Shown one piece after another: positions 33,839-45,900 of a stretch of 64,000 nt of DNA. Origin of the DNA: Paraconiothyrium sp. Pb-2020. Lineage: Eukaryota > Ascomycota > Dothideomycetes > Pleosporales > Didymosphaeriaceae. The notes below the pieces were generated by a model. It saw nothing but the letters and a program-made list of their open reading frames with translations, was not told the DNA's origin and ran no database searches. Each line of letters begins with the position of its first letter. The first letter of the stretch is position 1. Made by a program: the position numbers and the translations under genes. The DNA lies in the NCBI GenBank assembly GCA_022419385.1, contig JAJUBI010000003.1:1736001-1800000 (forward strand). The letters run 5' to 3'.

Positions 33839-34350
33839 CATTGGCGTGCTCGTCTAACGACGCCTTACTCTTGAAAAGCAGGGCGTCGGCTGTAGACCCT
33901 ATTGTGATGTCTCCACCCTGATGGCAAGGTCGGAGATGAGAGCCCTTGCATTGACGTGAAATGCATGTCGAGGGATCCAGGTCTCGAGAAAGCCGCTGAT
34001 AAGAGAATCTTCCGGATACAACCAGGGCTATTACGTCGAAGGCCAAACTCACGGCGTCATGGTACACGAGCAGTTCCAGTTTTCTGCGCACTACCAATGA
34101 TGCTGGTGGGAAAACGAAGAATCAATGCACGTCAGAGGTAAAGGTACTACCTTACGAGTAGAAATCGAAAGGGAGCGCTAATTTACGCTATCGATATGAG
34201 CACGTGATATTTCTTGGCGTTTTCTAACTGATCTTTTCTTGGTTACGCTCAAGCTTCATCACGAATGAAACACTCGCCACAACATCTACCACCCTTTTCT
34301 GCTATAACTCTACGATTGAATACACGTTTAAACTCCAATAATTGTTCAGC

Positions 34351-35537
34351 ATGGCTTTGCCTCGCGCTTGCTCGTTGGGACGCAGCCTTGTTGGCTTCAG
34401 GGGTTCTGCAGCACGCGTCGCGAACACTGTTGTCCGGACCGGACGCATTACAGTTCCACATCATTCATTTGCCTCGACATCTCGCTATCTACAAGAGGCT
34501 TTCCAGGACAATACGAGCGGCTCTGCATATCCAACATCTCCAGCTTCTCAGGCCTCAATACCCGAAGGACAGCAAAGAAAAAACGCCCGTTCAGTCAAAG
34601 TACTCAAAGTACCAAGGCGCGCTGTGAGGAGTCAAGTGGAAGCAATTTTCTCCAACGCAGGATTCAAGGTGTACGTTTGAACAAACTTTTTGCGGATGCG
34701 GAAAGCTTTAGTTCCAGGTTTCCTGATATTCACGTGATCTATACTGATCCATTCACCAGTGTTGATATTCATAAGAATATGGATCGCTTTAGACTTCAAG
34801 GTGATATGTCTGCGTCAGTAGAGTTGGAAGACGAACGGCAAGCCCAGAAAGCCGTCCAGGTACTCAATGGCAACGACTCCCTCGGCAGTCCAGTGTATCT
34901 CAGGCCCTTGAACCCGGATTTTAATTGGGACACTTTCCATACAACGGCTCGCACCTACTCCCACTTTGTTCGCGAGGACGAAGCAGGAATCAGGAAAGCA
35001 GTCCAGCCCCTCCTCGAAGGCCGCCGTGTTCGCATCTCCGTCAAATCACCTGCTTGGGGCAACAAAGGCGACTCACCTACTGAGCGCCGTGACGCCGATC
35101 TGAAAGCCCTAGAGCGTGCCTTCGATCGGTTTGGCATCGAGTCGATCAGTCGGCTTAGCCCTCAGTTCGGACAGATGACCTATCACCCCAAATTCTTCTG
35201 CCACATCGATTTCACTACTAAGGAAGGCGCCGATGAGGCTATCCGCGCGATCCATGAGACAGAAATCGAGGGTGTGCTCGTCTGGGCGAAGCGCACCGAG
35301 ATTGACTCGACCAAGGCGTTCCAGATCGGAAGGGTGCACCAGGGCTCACTCATTCAACTGCAAGAAAAGGGCTTGGCGCCACCGGCCTCAGAGATCCACG
35401 AAGATTGGGTATCAAAATCTGCAAAGAAGGATCCAATGAACTTTGATCGTCACAGGAATTGGACGGATAAGACCAGGCCACCCCACAAACGCGCTTATCG
35501 CTCGAAAGACGAGGCGGTGGAGACAACGGTGGAGTGA
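34351..35537 (+). CDS. Mitochondrial-type RNA-binding protein with two RRM-like domains
   Basis: Exons are 34351-34670 and 34718-35537, giving 379 aa; the 47-base intron is GTACGT...TTCCAG. The N-terminus is Arg-rich, lacks acidic residues and resembles a mitochondrial presequence (MALPRACSLGRSLVGFRGSA). A first RRM runs from about 80 to 165 (VKVLKVPRRAVRSQVEAIFS, DMSASVELEDERQAQKAV, SPVYLRPL). A second, divergent RRM covers about 215-310 (RRVRISVKSP, LKALERAFDRFGIESISRL, KFFCHIDFTTKEGADEAI). The intron falls inside the first RRM and its removal restores VFPDIHVIYTDPF. It is probably a mitochondrial RNA-processing or translation factor; the exact role is unknown. Confidence 0.75.
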
Positions 35538-36251
35538 ACTTTGCGCAACGAGAGCTCGTGACGGAGGGAATCTTTGGAGGAAGAACATGTATTATAGCCG
35601 GGTTCCACGGAAACATTCTGGCATTGTTTGGCGCTCTGCAGTCTCAGAGCTGTGTAACGTAGATTATACCAGTCGTACTATAGCATTTGTAAAATATGGG
35701 GGTGGTCTCATTCCGTTTGTGAGATCGGATGGTCGGCGTGTCAGTACAATACACCCGATTCAAGAACTCGCCCACGGCGAATATCCAGAAAGCTTCTCTA
35801 GAACTTCGCCGCAATCTATCGTATCGATGAGCTCATGTTTCAAGAGAAAATTATGATCATAGCAGCAGTTGCCGTCATTAATAGCTATGCAGCACAGCAG
35901 GTAAGAAGTGCCACCGTGATGCTGCAGGCTCCATGTCTTAACAACGAAGCACCACAGATGCATAGCCCGCCCCGTAACACCAACTCCGCGAGCGCCCGCC
36001 AGCAGTCCCGCCCGTGCATTCGCCTCCTCATCCGGTCAACTCTAAGCGCGAAGCATCGAATCACGCTTCCGGCCTCCACTTCGTCAGCCAATCAGCGCTC
36101 GCTACGTTTAACATCCCAATCGTCGCCGGGTCACCGCACTTTACCTGCATGCAGAGCCACCTAGGCCCGACATGACGCGCGGATCCGAAAACGCGCACTG
36201 GGTTTGTTTAAATGCAAGGTTGCCCCAGATCACAACGTTGGAAGTAGCACA
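35538..36251. other. Intergenic, about 0.7 kb
   Basis: This is the 3' end of the RRM gene and the promoter of the DUF7923-type gene. No coding or RNA feature is recognised. Confidence 0.5.
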
Positions 36252-37506
36252 ATGGCCGACACACCAGCTCCAGCAGCCCCACCCGTCCCAACGACGTATC
36301 GCGAGCGACTTGCACAATTTCGTATCTTGGAAGAGAAGAGATTTGAATTGATTGATGTATGACTCCTTGTTGTGGTTGGGTATCAATCGGGCTAAGACGC
36401 GTTGCTGATCTTCATGTTGGGTAGGAATTGCTGGAGAAGCTTGAGAAAACCGAAGCGAAACTTGCACAGACCGAGCTCGACCTTAATTCAGAGCAAAATG
36501 TCCGCCGCACACTGCAGGCTGAGGTCGTGGAGGCAAAAGAGAAGGAGAGTGCGATGTCACAGAGACAGGTCCGCTTTGCTTTATGCCTCAACACGTTCGT
36601 CTCTTATGCGATTTAGGCACGACGACCATTTGCGCTTGTTCTTATAGATGCCGATGCGGACGGATTTTTGGTGCGTCATCATTCCTTGTCTAGAAGCACC
36701 CAGCTAATGCATGCAGTTCCAAGACAAGTATTTGACAAGGAAAGCCCAAGGTGGCGAGCAGCTGGCCGATGAGCTCCTGATACGGACCAGGGAATACCTT
36801 AGGCCTCAGTTCGACGATGCGGATAGCCTAGATATCCTCGTACGAGTGTATGCCAACCTTGAAGGCATGGCGAACTACCTTGTACGGCAAGACAAGGTTA
36901 GGAACCTGGGTGCACTCCGCGCTATGTCGACGGGCTTCTGCGGGCGGATCTCGAGTTTCGATTTCATCGATATTGGCGTCGGTAAGGAGGGCAGTTCCGG
37001 ACGTAAGCTTCGAGGTACGGATACCCCCAGTGCCTGTCTTATTTCGTGAAGCTCATCAGCCGGCAGAGAATCTATCCTTCTACACATCGAGCGTGCATCT
37101 CCGCCATGTCATCGTGGCGTGTTCACCTGCGGACCTGCCCGCCTCGCTTCTATCGAACATGCCACTGGAGAAAGTCACGTTGGTAGAGTCGATACCGCTG
37201 CCAACAGCCCTCACCACCCTACCTATCAAGATCACTAAGTTTGCAACACTCTTCCCGCCTCCACCATCACCCAAATCACCACGACCACGAGGGCGCAACG
37301 GAGCACAATTGCAGCTCATGCAACAAGAAGACCCTGAGGGAGGTGCAACCTGGCTAGTGATCAATCCCGAGAGGAGCAAGTCTCAAGGTGGTGCGCTGAG
37401 AAGACGGAATCAATCGGAAGACGAGAACTCGAGTCTGAGTATCTCAATCGGACCAGACAATACAGTGAGTGTTGACAGTGGGAGACGGCGGCGTATAATG
37501 GGATAA
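36252..37506 (+). CDS. DUF7923-type protein with N-terminal coiled coil
   Basis: Proposed exons are 36252-36356, 36425-36568, 36617-36670, 36717-37014 and 37052-37506, giving 351 aa. Residues 25-85 form a coiled coil (LLEKLEKTEAKLAQTELDL). The core resembles the domain found in fungal CCCH zinc-finger proteins: RRPFALVLIDADADGF, ILVRVYANLEGMANYL, FDFIDIGVGKEG, VIVACSPADLP and EKVTLVESIPLP, which recalls a NYN/PIN nuclease-like fold. The CCCH fingers usual at the C-terminus are absent; the tail is basic and low-complexity. The last junction is uncertain: the intron chosen is only 37 bases, and an alternative (36982-37030) keeps frame but removes KEGSSGRKLR. The location may be cytoplasmic RNA granules (inferred from relatives). 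Confidence 0.68.
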
Positions 37507-37688
37507 ACCTGTATTCGCCTGGCTGGTCCGGATGAAGAACATTCAGGGCAGCAGTGGCGTTGAGACAAGGTGGATGCATATATATATTGGTTTAGATTGA
37601 TCTGCATTTCAGCATAAGCGTTATAGCATAAGCGTATTCTCGACAAGAACCCACATCGCCAAGGCATGCCATATTTTCCAGGTCGATA

Positions 37689-38146
37689 TCACTGAACGAT
37701 TGTCCAGGCAGCTGAGTATCTCACGCCAAAGTGTGGGTCATCGTCCCGCTCATAGTACGATTCATCCGTCGGGCCACCGCGAAAGGCATATCCGAACCAG
37801 AACCTTCCTCCGATGCTGCCGCTATTGATTGCTGCATTAAGTTTAGGACATATCACAAATTGATCCCAACTGGTCTTCCTATCTTGAGGATCATACCTTG
37901 AAAAGCGAGCGCGCTAGTACAGGCTGTAAAGCTCGCACACGCGGTGAGAACATGCGTACCCCAGGAAGTGGCATTAAAATCGGTCAGATTAGCATTATAG
38001 CCCGCGATGACATTTCCAGGGAAAAGGTACGAGTCTGCAACCCAGTTGAGAGGCTGGGTCAAGCTGACTGGCTTGAAGGAGGCTGCAGTGGAGGTGGTCG
38101 AATAGAAGAAAACTGAGACAGGAACGAGACGCCGAAGGAATCGCAT
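37689..38146 (-). CDS. Small secreted protein, effector-like
   Basis: Exons are 37897-38146 and 37689-37831, giving 130 aa; the intron is GTATGA...ATGCAG. The signal peptide is MRFLRRLVPVSVFFYSTTSTAA. The mature part is about 108 aa, with only two Cys (TACASFTACTSALAF), three N-glycosylation sequons (NLT, NAT and a neighbour), and a Gly/aromatic C-terminal section (GGRFWFGYAFRGGPTDESYYERDDDP). It lacks known catalytic motifs. Similar small secreted proteins occur in plant-associated Dothideomycetes and some are candidate effectors; a role here is speculation. Splicing restores a continuous reading frame to a stop after TIVQ. Confidence 0.68.
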
Positions 38147-39234
38147 GTTAAAATATGATCGTAGTGGTCAAAAGAATAAACTAGATACTCTTCTTGAAAG
38201 GACGCCCTTTCGGATATAGCTGCTCGATGGAATGCTTAAAAAAATGCTCCGTGGTAGTGCCAGACTAAGCATAGCCCGATGCCCTCCGCCTTTTCGGCCT
38301 TTTGTAGAAGGTATATACTTTCTTATGTATGACGACATGTGGAACCTCTACTTTGAGATGATGCGCTCCGGAATGTGGTGATGAAGATGGAAGATGCACG
38401 TGGCTGTGGCGGGTCCACGGGTGCAATAGTGTCACTTTCAGTACGATTAGCGTCACCATAATAGAGTCTCTGGTAGCCATCGATTGAAGAAAAAGTAAAA
38501 AGGAAAAGGGAGATCATAACACTATTTCTCCTATGGTTTCTCGATAGATTTCTTTCCTGGTTTATTCTACCCTGGCCCTGCTGGTGGTGGGACAGGCGAC
38601 TGCGTTTGGAACAGTGCATAAAGCGGCAAGGAGGCAGGACGCGCGGGACAGTAGCTTGGAGAAGTGGAAACGTTGGGGTGTTGGGGCGGATGAGCGAGAC
38701 CATTGGGAGGACTCTCGCCAAACACGTGAAGATAGCGAACTGAGGAAGTTGCTCGTTTATTGCGCGAGATTGAGGCGCGCAAAAGTGACATACACGATTA
38801 CCTTTCTGCGTCCAAATGGAGCTTGCCCCGAAGCGAGCACGATGACGAGGCGAGGGACTTCGATATCTACTCGGGGCAGTCAGAGTGTATCAAGCAAAAG
38901 GAGAGAAGACTCCGGAAATTTGGAAGAAAATGGTTGTAAGACTGATGTGGGGCGGACGAACGATTTCATAGTGCGGCAACGTCCTTGATATGACTAGATA
39001 GAACCAATTGCCATCGACAACGCATCTTCCACGGAGCGACTCGAATTCATCTTATTACTGGAAAAAAAAAATCGTCGGAAATGATTATGTATATAAGAAT
39101 AAGAGAATCAATAGAGGCTACCCATGGATGGTCGCATGACTCGTGACTGACGCCCATGCAAGAACACATGACCTAGCTTGTTGGTATGGTATGCATTATT
39201 CAGCGCTCCGACTCTGAGATCAGTCACGGCCACA
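38147..39234. other. Intergenic, about 1.1 kb
   Basis: Two divergent genes flank this region. A plus-strand frame (about 38590-38988) is open for 130 codons but starts at GTG and shows no family motif or helpful splice site, so it is not called. Confidence 0.45.
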
Positions 39235-40146
39235 ATGGACGACATGTCAACGCGTCTCTCCACCCTTCGATCGCTTCTTCCCTCTCTCCAGTCCACGCTT
39301 GAGATCTTTAATGCCTCCCCGTCGAAATTCCACATTGTTCGAACGATAAACCCATCACCGACGCAACCCCGCACCCTCTACATCCTCGACTCCTCCTTCA
39401 ACCCACCCTCCCGCGCACACCTTTCGCTCGCTACATCCGCTTTAAGACACCAAAAACCGGACGAAGAGAGGCCGACAAGGCTTTTACTACTGTTCAGCAC
39501 ACACAATGCGGACAAAGCGCCTAGTCCGGCAAGCTTCGTACAGCGCATCGCGATGATGACAGTCTTCGCCCAAGACGTAATACAAACCTTGAAAAGCGAC
39601 GAAGACATTTCGAAGGTCAGCATCGACATAGGCCTAACGAAAGAGCCCTATTACACCGACAAATCCGTCGCAATCGCATCCGAAGCACCTGAAGTCTATG
39701 CCTCGAAACCCATACATGTCCATCTCGTCGGCTACGATACGTTGATCCGCTTCTGCAATCCGAAATACTACCCCCAGTACACGCCGCCTTTATCTGCGCT
39801 TGAGCCGTTTTTCGACGCAGGACACAAGCTTCGTGTTACACAAAGACCATTCGATCCCAACGACTCCTCATCGAAGGAATTTGGCACTCTGGAGGACCAA
39901 GAGAAGTATTTACAGCACATCAAGGAAGGTGGACTGGAGAAAGAAGGGTTTGAGGCAAGTTGGAGGGACAACATTGATATGGTCCAGGGAACGGGGATGG
40001 GAATCAGTTCGACGAGGGTGAGGAAGGCTGCGAAGGAGGAGAGGTGGGATGAGGTTGAGTCGCTGTGCACCGAAGGCGTTGCGGCTTGGATAAAGGACCA
40101 GGAGCTATACAAAGAGGATGCGAGTGGAAAGAAGATGATGGGTTGA
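39235..40146 (+). CDS. Nicotinamide-nucleotide adenylyltransferase-like protein (POF1-like)
   Basis: A single exon of 303 aa in the nucleotidyltransferase superfamily that makes NAD from NMN and ATP. The ATP-binding signature is present as LDSSFNPPSRAHLSLA near residue 50-65, in place of the GxFxPxHxGH form, and the second signature is GISSTRVRKA near 265. Between them are RLLLLFSTHNADK and HLVGYDTLIRFCNPKYYP, typical of the fungal POF1/NMNAT-like branch. In the first motif the second His of HxGH is not in the classical place, so activity may differ from canonical NMNAT. The start at 39235 is the first ATG in a good context (CACAATGGAC); an upstream alternative lacks support. Confidence 0.85.
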   Translation: MDDMSTRLSTLRSLLPSLQSTLEIFNASPSKFHIVRTINPSPTQPRTLYILDSSFNPPSRAHLSLATSALRHQKPDEERPTRLLLLFSTHNADKAPSPASFVQRIAMMTVFAQDVIQTLKSDEDISKVSIDIGLTKEPYYTDKSVAIASEAPEVYASKPIHVHLVGYDTLIRFCNPKYYPQYTPPLSALEPFFDAGHKLRVTQRPFDPNDSSSKEFGTLEDQEKYLQHIKEGGLEKEGFEASWRDNIDMVQGTGMGISSTRVRKAAKEERWDEVESLCTEGVAAWIKDQELYKEDASGKKMMG

Positions 40147-40919
40147 TGACTGATAATCATCAGCACAATCTGCGAAACAAGATTCGAACAGTGGACAAGG
40201 ATCCACTTGTTCGGACTCCTATAGCCTTTGCGATCTACAACAAGAACGCAAGAGTGTGCGCCGAGGGCCCAGGGCCGTGCACAGAGCATCCGTTGATGGA
40301 ACGAATGGAGCGGGTTCGAGCAGCATTTCCACCCACTCGGGACAACTTACCTCGCCTTCAGTAACACCATAAGTAGCCCCGAGTCTCACACTAGCAAGCT
40401 CGGCGGTGCCTCAAGATTTCGGTCTTTTGCTTATGGGCTTAGATTAACACTCCTTTTCAAGCTGGCATACGTATCACGACTCAAATGAAAGTTGCTGGGG
40501 TATTACTGGTACAACAGTGAGATGTGTTGGGTTCAATCAAACATAAGTACACGCAAGCCTCAGCCACCTTTTCCCCGAGCATCCATGGACACAAAGTTGC
40601 AACGAGCCTTGCATGTGGGGCAGGCGCACACCGCAACAAAAAAATGCACAGCTCAGATAGACGATCGGCCTGAGTTCAGAAAGTCAATTGGAGTCCTCGT
40701 TCTTAATTGAGTTTGTGGTTTCTACTTAGATCTAATTCCAGTCATTGGTTTTCTAACATGACGCAATGGAACAACTCTTGACAACAGCGACGAAACAATG
40801 CGACAGACCGCCGGTTACTGGGAAACTTCCCCAGCAACGAGTCTTCGCCTCCACAAAACCTTCGTAACGTCGACTTGAGCCGGCATGACCCTGACGCCAA
40901 AAGCCGCAAAAGGCTCTGA
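40147..40919. other. Intergenic, about 0.8 kb
   Basis: No intact gene. Traces in the last 150 bases resemble the broken continuation of the membrane-protein remnant that follows. No RNA gene is recognised. Confidence 0.45.
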
Positions 40920-41426
40920 CAGGCCCAAGTATCACATCAACGGCTTATGTTTGCATCTACTATTGCCTCCAAGTTGCTGGATTCGGATCCAATGATTCGC
41001 CCGAACGGCACTGGTTATGGCCCTGAAGCATTCCACAGGCTCCTTGCTGGCGTAGCCACCACTTTGACCAACGCGTAGGTCAGTCCATTCCTCGTTACAA
41101 GGAATGGAACAACCACTGACCTCTCACTCTTTCTAGATTTTCGGTCCGCAGAAAACAATACCATGGCCTACGGCAAGTCTTTCCGAACCGTACAAGCCGT
41201 CCACGTCAAGTATTCAATTCTAGCACCACCATGTACACTAGCAGTAACTGTCTTCTTCATATCGACCGTCATGCGTGCGACGAAGGTGCCAGTGTGGAAG
41301 TCGTCGCAGCTTGCTGTGTTGCACAGGCTGCCAAATAAGCTGGGAACAAAAAAAAATGCATTGGAGAAAGAGGCTGTCAAGAGAAGATTGAGATTCTATA
41401 AGACGGATGATTGGCAGTTAGTCTAG
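40920..41426 (+). pseudogene. Remnant of a fungal DUF3176-type membrane protein
   Basis: The conserved C-terminal end of a family of fungal multi-pass membrane proteins is readable: YGPEAFHRLLAGVATTLTNA before a possible intron, then YGKSFRTVQAVHVKYSILAPP, a transmembrane segment, VPVWKSSQLAVLH and RLRFYKTDDW. The stretch KVPVWKSSQLAVL is the family hallmark. The two parts cannot be joined in phase by any good splice pair: the upstream frame reaches a TAG at the expected junction. Upstream of 40920 only fragments remain. I interpret it as a truncated, frameshifted relic. Family identification rests on a short region. Confidence 0.5.
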
Positions 41427-42182
41427 CGCATGATTGAAAACGCCGTTTAAAAATCCTATGGTAGCGCTTGAGTCGCTTGCGAAAACTATATGGAATTAAT
41501 CGTCCACCCTCGCAATGAGTTGTTCACATGTACACATATGATATATCTAATCCTGAATTAATGATGATAACTATTTTGGAACTTCGACAGAAAACAAGAT
41601 CAATAAATATCTTCCCTTTTGCCAGAAGCCTCACAAGGCTTTATGCGTCCGCCCCTCAATGTACAGTACTGAACCAGACCAGTGGGTACTGTGAGAGGCA
41701 CTGCATTGCGTCGATCAAGTCCGTTCATGAGTGCTACCGTATGGAACAAAGCTGTTCATGGAACATTGGAAGTATATTCATCACATGAATATTGCCTTTT
41801 CTACTGGAAGCTCGCGCGACGCTAAAATGAGCAACCGTTGGTAGGCTAACGTACTCTGGAAAGTTATAACATTGAAGTACTTGGTAAGACGCGATCAAGT
41901 ATAGGTATGTGTGCAAAATATTTATCTTGACGAACATCTGCATGGCATCGGCCGTGCCCGGCCTCCCTTGGCGGAGTGCGCCTTCATAACCTCGGACTAG
42001 AAAATTACTAATAACGGCTTGATACTAGGACTGGAATTTGTTTTTACGATTGTAATCAGAATATGATAGGAGAGTGCTGACATTGGGCGCAAGACGAGCG
42101 AATCCTTCACTCTTGAGCGTTTCTTTTATTCCTTTCTCTATCCTGTTGCAACATGGTATATCTATCTCATCGTAACGTTAAT
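41427..42182. other. A/T-rich intergenic, about 0.75 kb
   Basis: This stretch is distinctly A/T-rich with many stops in all frames. It includes the 3' end of the dienelactone hydrolase gene. No gene, RNA or repeat is recognised. Confidence 0.5.
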
Positions 42183-42983
42183 CTACGAAGAATGCAAAAA
42201 CTCCTTGAAGAAGCCAACAGCAGAGTTCTTCGCCCTCTCTAACCCATCCTTCTGCTTCGGGTCCTTTTCATCACCCTTCGCCGCGAATCCATGCGTCAAT
42301 CCCGGGAAGTAAATGTACTCATAAGGCACACCAATAGTCGGAATAACCTTATTCGCGTGTTCCTTCAGTTCAGGTGTAAACATCTGATCGTGCTCGGGAG
42401 CCAGGATCTGCACTGGCACTTTCACGTTATCAATCTCCGTCTTCTCGACAAGCGACGGGTGCGCCATGCTGATGGCATCGACAACAGAGGGGTCGGCGCC
42501 GAGTCTGAAACACGCCCAGGCACCCCAGCAATATCCAATGGCGGCAGTCTTCTTGTAATTCGCTTTCAGGGCTTTTGCAGCCTCCAGAATCTGCTCCCAA
42601 CGCTTGTCCTTGGCGTGTCTGCCGATGAAGGCCATAACATCAAACTTTGCGCGCTTTTCCGGGTCGGTGAGTGTCTCTGGAGGAATGACCTCGCCGTCAT
42701 AGCTGCATGTAAAGGCGATTAGCACGTGATCATGTCGGACCCGCGAACTGTAGTGCACCTACAAGTCGGGGAGATAGACGGTGACGTTTGCCTCGTTCGC
42801 GAAATGGTCCGCCAGCAATCTGAGGTTGGGAAACGTCCATCCGTAAATGTCGTGTATGATCATGACGGCAGCATCTTTGTTGTTGCCGGTTACGTAGGTA
42901 TTGGTGTTGGTGTTTCCCAGTTTGGACTCGGATCCGGTAGGGGTGCCGTGCCAGTTGAAGCCACTCTTGCAGCAGGACGCCAT
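42183..42983 (-). CDS. Dienelactone hydrolase family protein
   Basis: A cytosolic alpha/beta-hydrolase. Exons are 42763-42983 and 42183-42702, giving 246 aa; the 60-base intron is GTAGGT...ATGCAG. Residues MASCCKSGFNWHGTPTG form the usual fungal N-terminus. MIIHDIYGW is the oxyanion region, AIGYCWGAW carries the nucleophile Cys near residue 132, LAPEHDQMFTPEL the Asp, and GLTHGFAAKGDEKD the His, so the Cys-Asp-His triad is complete. Family members open lactone rings in aromatic breakdown or act on detoxification products. A TATA box (43079-43084, minus strand) stands 96 bases before the start. The intron join restores LPDFYDGEVIPPE, the conserved family segment. Confidence 0.92.
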
Positions 42984-45900
42984 TGTGGATGGTATTGCGA
43001 GGAAACGAGGTTCGGTTGAGGGTGGAGGTGTAGCGAGGTGACCGATTGAGCTATTAGGTGGTCGTCACTGGAGTCGGCTTTATAGTATTGACGTGATGAG
43101 GGCGTGTAGGTGGGGCAATCGATCAAATGCAGACAAGGTTACTAGCTGCAGGGCGGATCGTTAGCAAGCGCAAGAACTAGACGGTTGCGCGTGGCGTCAC
43201 ACTGTGCATGGCCGATGCACGTCCGTTCCGCCGCTGCCAGCACTTGCAAGCTAGCCTAGTCAGGTCAAGTGACATGTTCGCAGTCGTGAAAATGCATCTC
43301 TAGTCCACACTGTCAACGGGACCGCATACAGACTGCCGCGGACTTTAGTTGTCTCCGGGCCCGAGAGGGCTCATGACATCACGTGCCGAAAACACTGGAA
43401 CGGCGATTGACCAATTACGCTGTGTCTTGTGTATGGGCCCCTACACTAGAAGATATTGCCTGTTTGGGTGGTACGCTTCCGCTGCGGTTGGAACGTATCC
43501 GCTCACGATTTTTTGCCGTCTTGCAGTCCAGAAACTTGATATCGGGAGTAGGTACATGGCTCTCGCCATACGCTAATCTGTGTAGCTGCAAGGGTGTGAC
43601 GAACACCAGAGCAATACTTCCAAGAGCTGGAAACATACCTTCCCAGTCACGTTGGTGGTGCTACTGGTTACCAGTGAGCTGCTGTGACGACCCGAGAAAG
43701 AGGATGCTACCGGCAGTGAAGTAGTGATCAGGATGTGGGATAGTCGCTTGTAGTAAATCTCGAGCGCGCATTCTCCTGAGAGCCCGCGAAAGGTCGTATC
43801 ATGGAAGGAGGTGTAAACCAAGTGAGACATCGTCAGGCTCAGAGGAAAGACGGTTGGTGCCCGATGCAATGCGGCAGACCTCGGCACCCACGAATCACAC
43901 GCGCCACGCGCGTACCATGCAGCCGCACCGTCCCTGTCAATTGTGGTGGCTCCTCATCTACGGATTACCGTACGTGGATGTTTGCGACAACCGTTTCGTA
44001 CGTTTGAGTTTGATATGTTCGTCCCGTGGGCTTCGTGGCCTCCTAAGAGCCTGCCCCTTGCCCCTTCCTCCCGCTCCACCTGCTCACATCCGGATTCCCT
44101 CTTCTCATCTTATACATCACAGGTTCGCGGGTTTTCGCAAAAGGCTCTCCCACTGTTGCACCTCCAGATCGAAACCGGCCGCCGAGTATCGCGGCCCCAG
44201 GAGGTTCTTCTCCACACTGCTGTGGCAGTCTTCGGCAGCTCCCCATTCACACGCGCAGCAGATTAGCCATGTCGTCACCGACTAGCCACGGCCCCAGATC
44301 TTTGCGAGGAGGAGAAACTATCGCCCAATGCTACTTATCGCCGTGTGATTTTAAGAAGGCGTCAGTCAACTTCTCATCCTACAGCGACACCGCCGCCGCG
44401 ACCGTGGGGCCAACAACTGAGTCATCGTGTACTTCATCGTCATTATCGAACCATATATACAGCCTCAGATGCTGTGGCGCATCATCATGGCATGATTTCC
44501 ATTTGCATCAGCCTAGCCCGGATGTCGTCGATTGGAGCGGGTAACGCCGACGTGCCACAGAGACAAGCTCGCAACTGCCTTCCCCGTACTGCATACTGGC
44601 GAAGCTTCACCCATGGTAGTCTCGTCAACCTGTGTTGATAGTGGCGTCTCATGCGCATAGGTATTGCTGGAACGGTCGGGAAGAATGTCAGCCGCCGTTT
44701 ACTCTTCACTGAGCTTCCTGATACCGCTCCCACACACTCCTCATCGAAGCCCCCACCGTGGAACTCGATCCGGCTGCCAAAGACTAGAAACGAGACTACA
44801 GGACGCAGTCGACACACATTCGAAGCGCTCGTCGCTCGTGGAACGGATCAACTCCCCCCAGACCCACCTTTGCGTGGTCTATCTGCATGCGATTTCCGAG
44901 TATACCGCTTCCCGAACCATCAATGCTGATGTTGTTGGCAAGGCAGCGACCTCGAGAGCCAGTATATCTAGCATTGCGACTGTAGATTCCTACCAGCCGC
45001 TTGCCAAAACGGCGATGATAGCCCGTCGCGTAGCTCGAGTGCCGAAGCGGTGCAAAATCCGAAGCTGTCCAGATTCGTCTTGCGCAAGGCCAGTACATGC
45101 GAGAGCAGCTCAACGTGTGTATGGTGACGTTGAAAACGTGCATCCGCAATGGCAACACGTGCGTGCGATGGTGCTGCGAGGCGCAGCAGGCGATTGAGGA
45201 GCAGCTTTGCTCCATGACTTGATTTTCGTAAGTGTGTAGCGGACGAATATCAAAGGATGCTCACTGAGTTTGGCAGTATCTGGTAGCTACCCCGCAATGC
45301 TGGGGGACTAGGAGACATGGACCAAAAACCAAAAATACAGTCTAATACACCTTATCCTCCCAGGATATCAAGGCAGCCTCATGATAACGCATCTGCGGTG
45401 GCTGCGCTATGCATGAGGAAAGTCGCCTGGTAAGTGTCATGCTATGTTATCGGTCAATGTCGGTGTCTTTGACGATCCATGGTCCTGATCGGTGCCCCCG
45501 CATCAGGGCTACCGCCTGCCAACGAACATTTCAGCTGATATCGATAGAATCAATATCGTACGGCCGATCTGAAGCAACGTGTATCCTGTCTTTTTCATAG
45601 CCTCGAGAGAGGCGTCATTGGAATCTGCTGACGGAAGCGGGGCAGGACGAACTCCAAGTAAATCTTCGCGCGAGGGTCGGCTGAGGGATGGATCGTCCGT
45701 TCAACTTCAAAAGAATCAATCCGCAGGGAGGCATCACAGACACTTGGCACTACAGACGCTGCTGAGTTATTCAAGAGCAAGTCCTCCGGCCAAAGCGATT
45801 ACCGTTTTGGTCAGGCGCAGGGGACAGATGCGGCCACCCAAAGTTGCCTAGCGAGCACAGAACGACGCCGGAGGCTCTTCAGCCCGCATCATGTTTCGCA

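Larger units (their letters stand above)
32931..34350. other. Intergenic, 1.4 kb, with poly(A) tract
   Basis: This stretch contains a 34-base poly(A) run (33803-33836) and a pair of CTCGCGAG palindromes (33453-33478). One minus-strand frame of about 150 codons spans the poly(A) and so reads as a Phe run; I do not accept it as a gene. The last 100 bases are the promoter of the RRM gene. Confidence 0.6.

Noticed and set aside
33618..34097. A 159-codon minus-strand frame with a run of Phe codons
   Set aside because: The Phe run is the poly(A) tract read backwards; the rest has no motif and lies in an intergenic region.
38584..38988. A 134-codon plus-strand frame
   Set aside because: No ATG start in a useful place, no motif, and a competing frame is open on the other strand.
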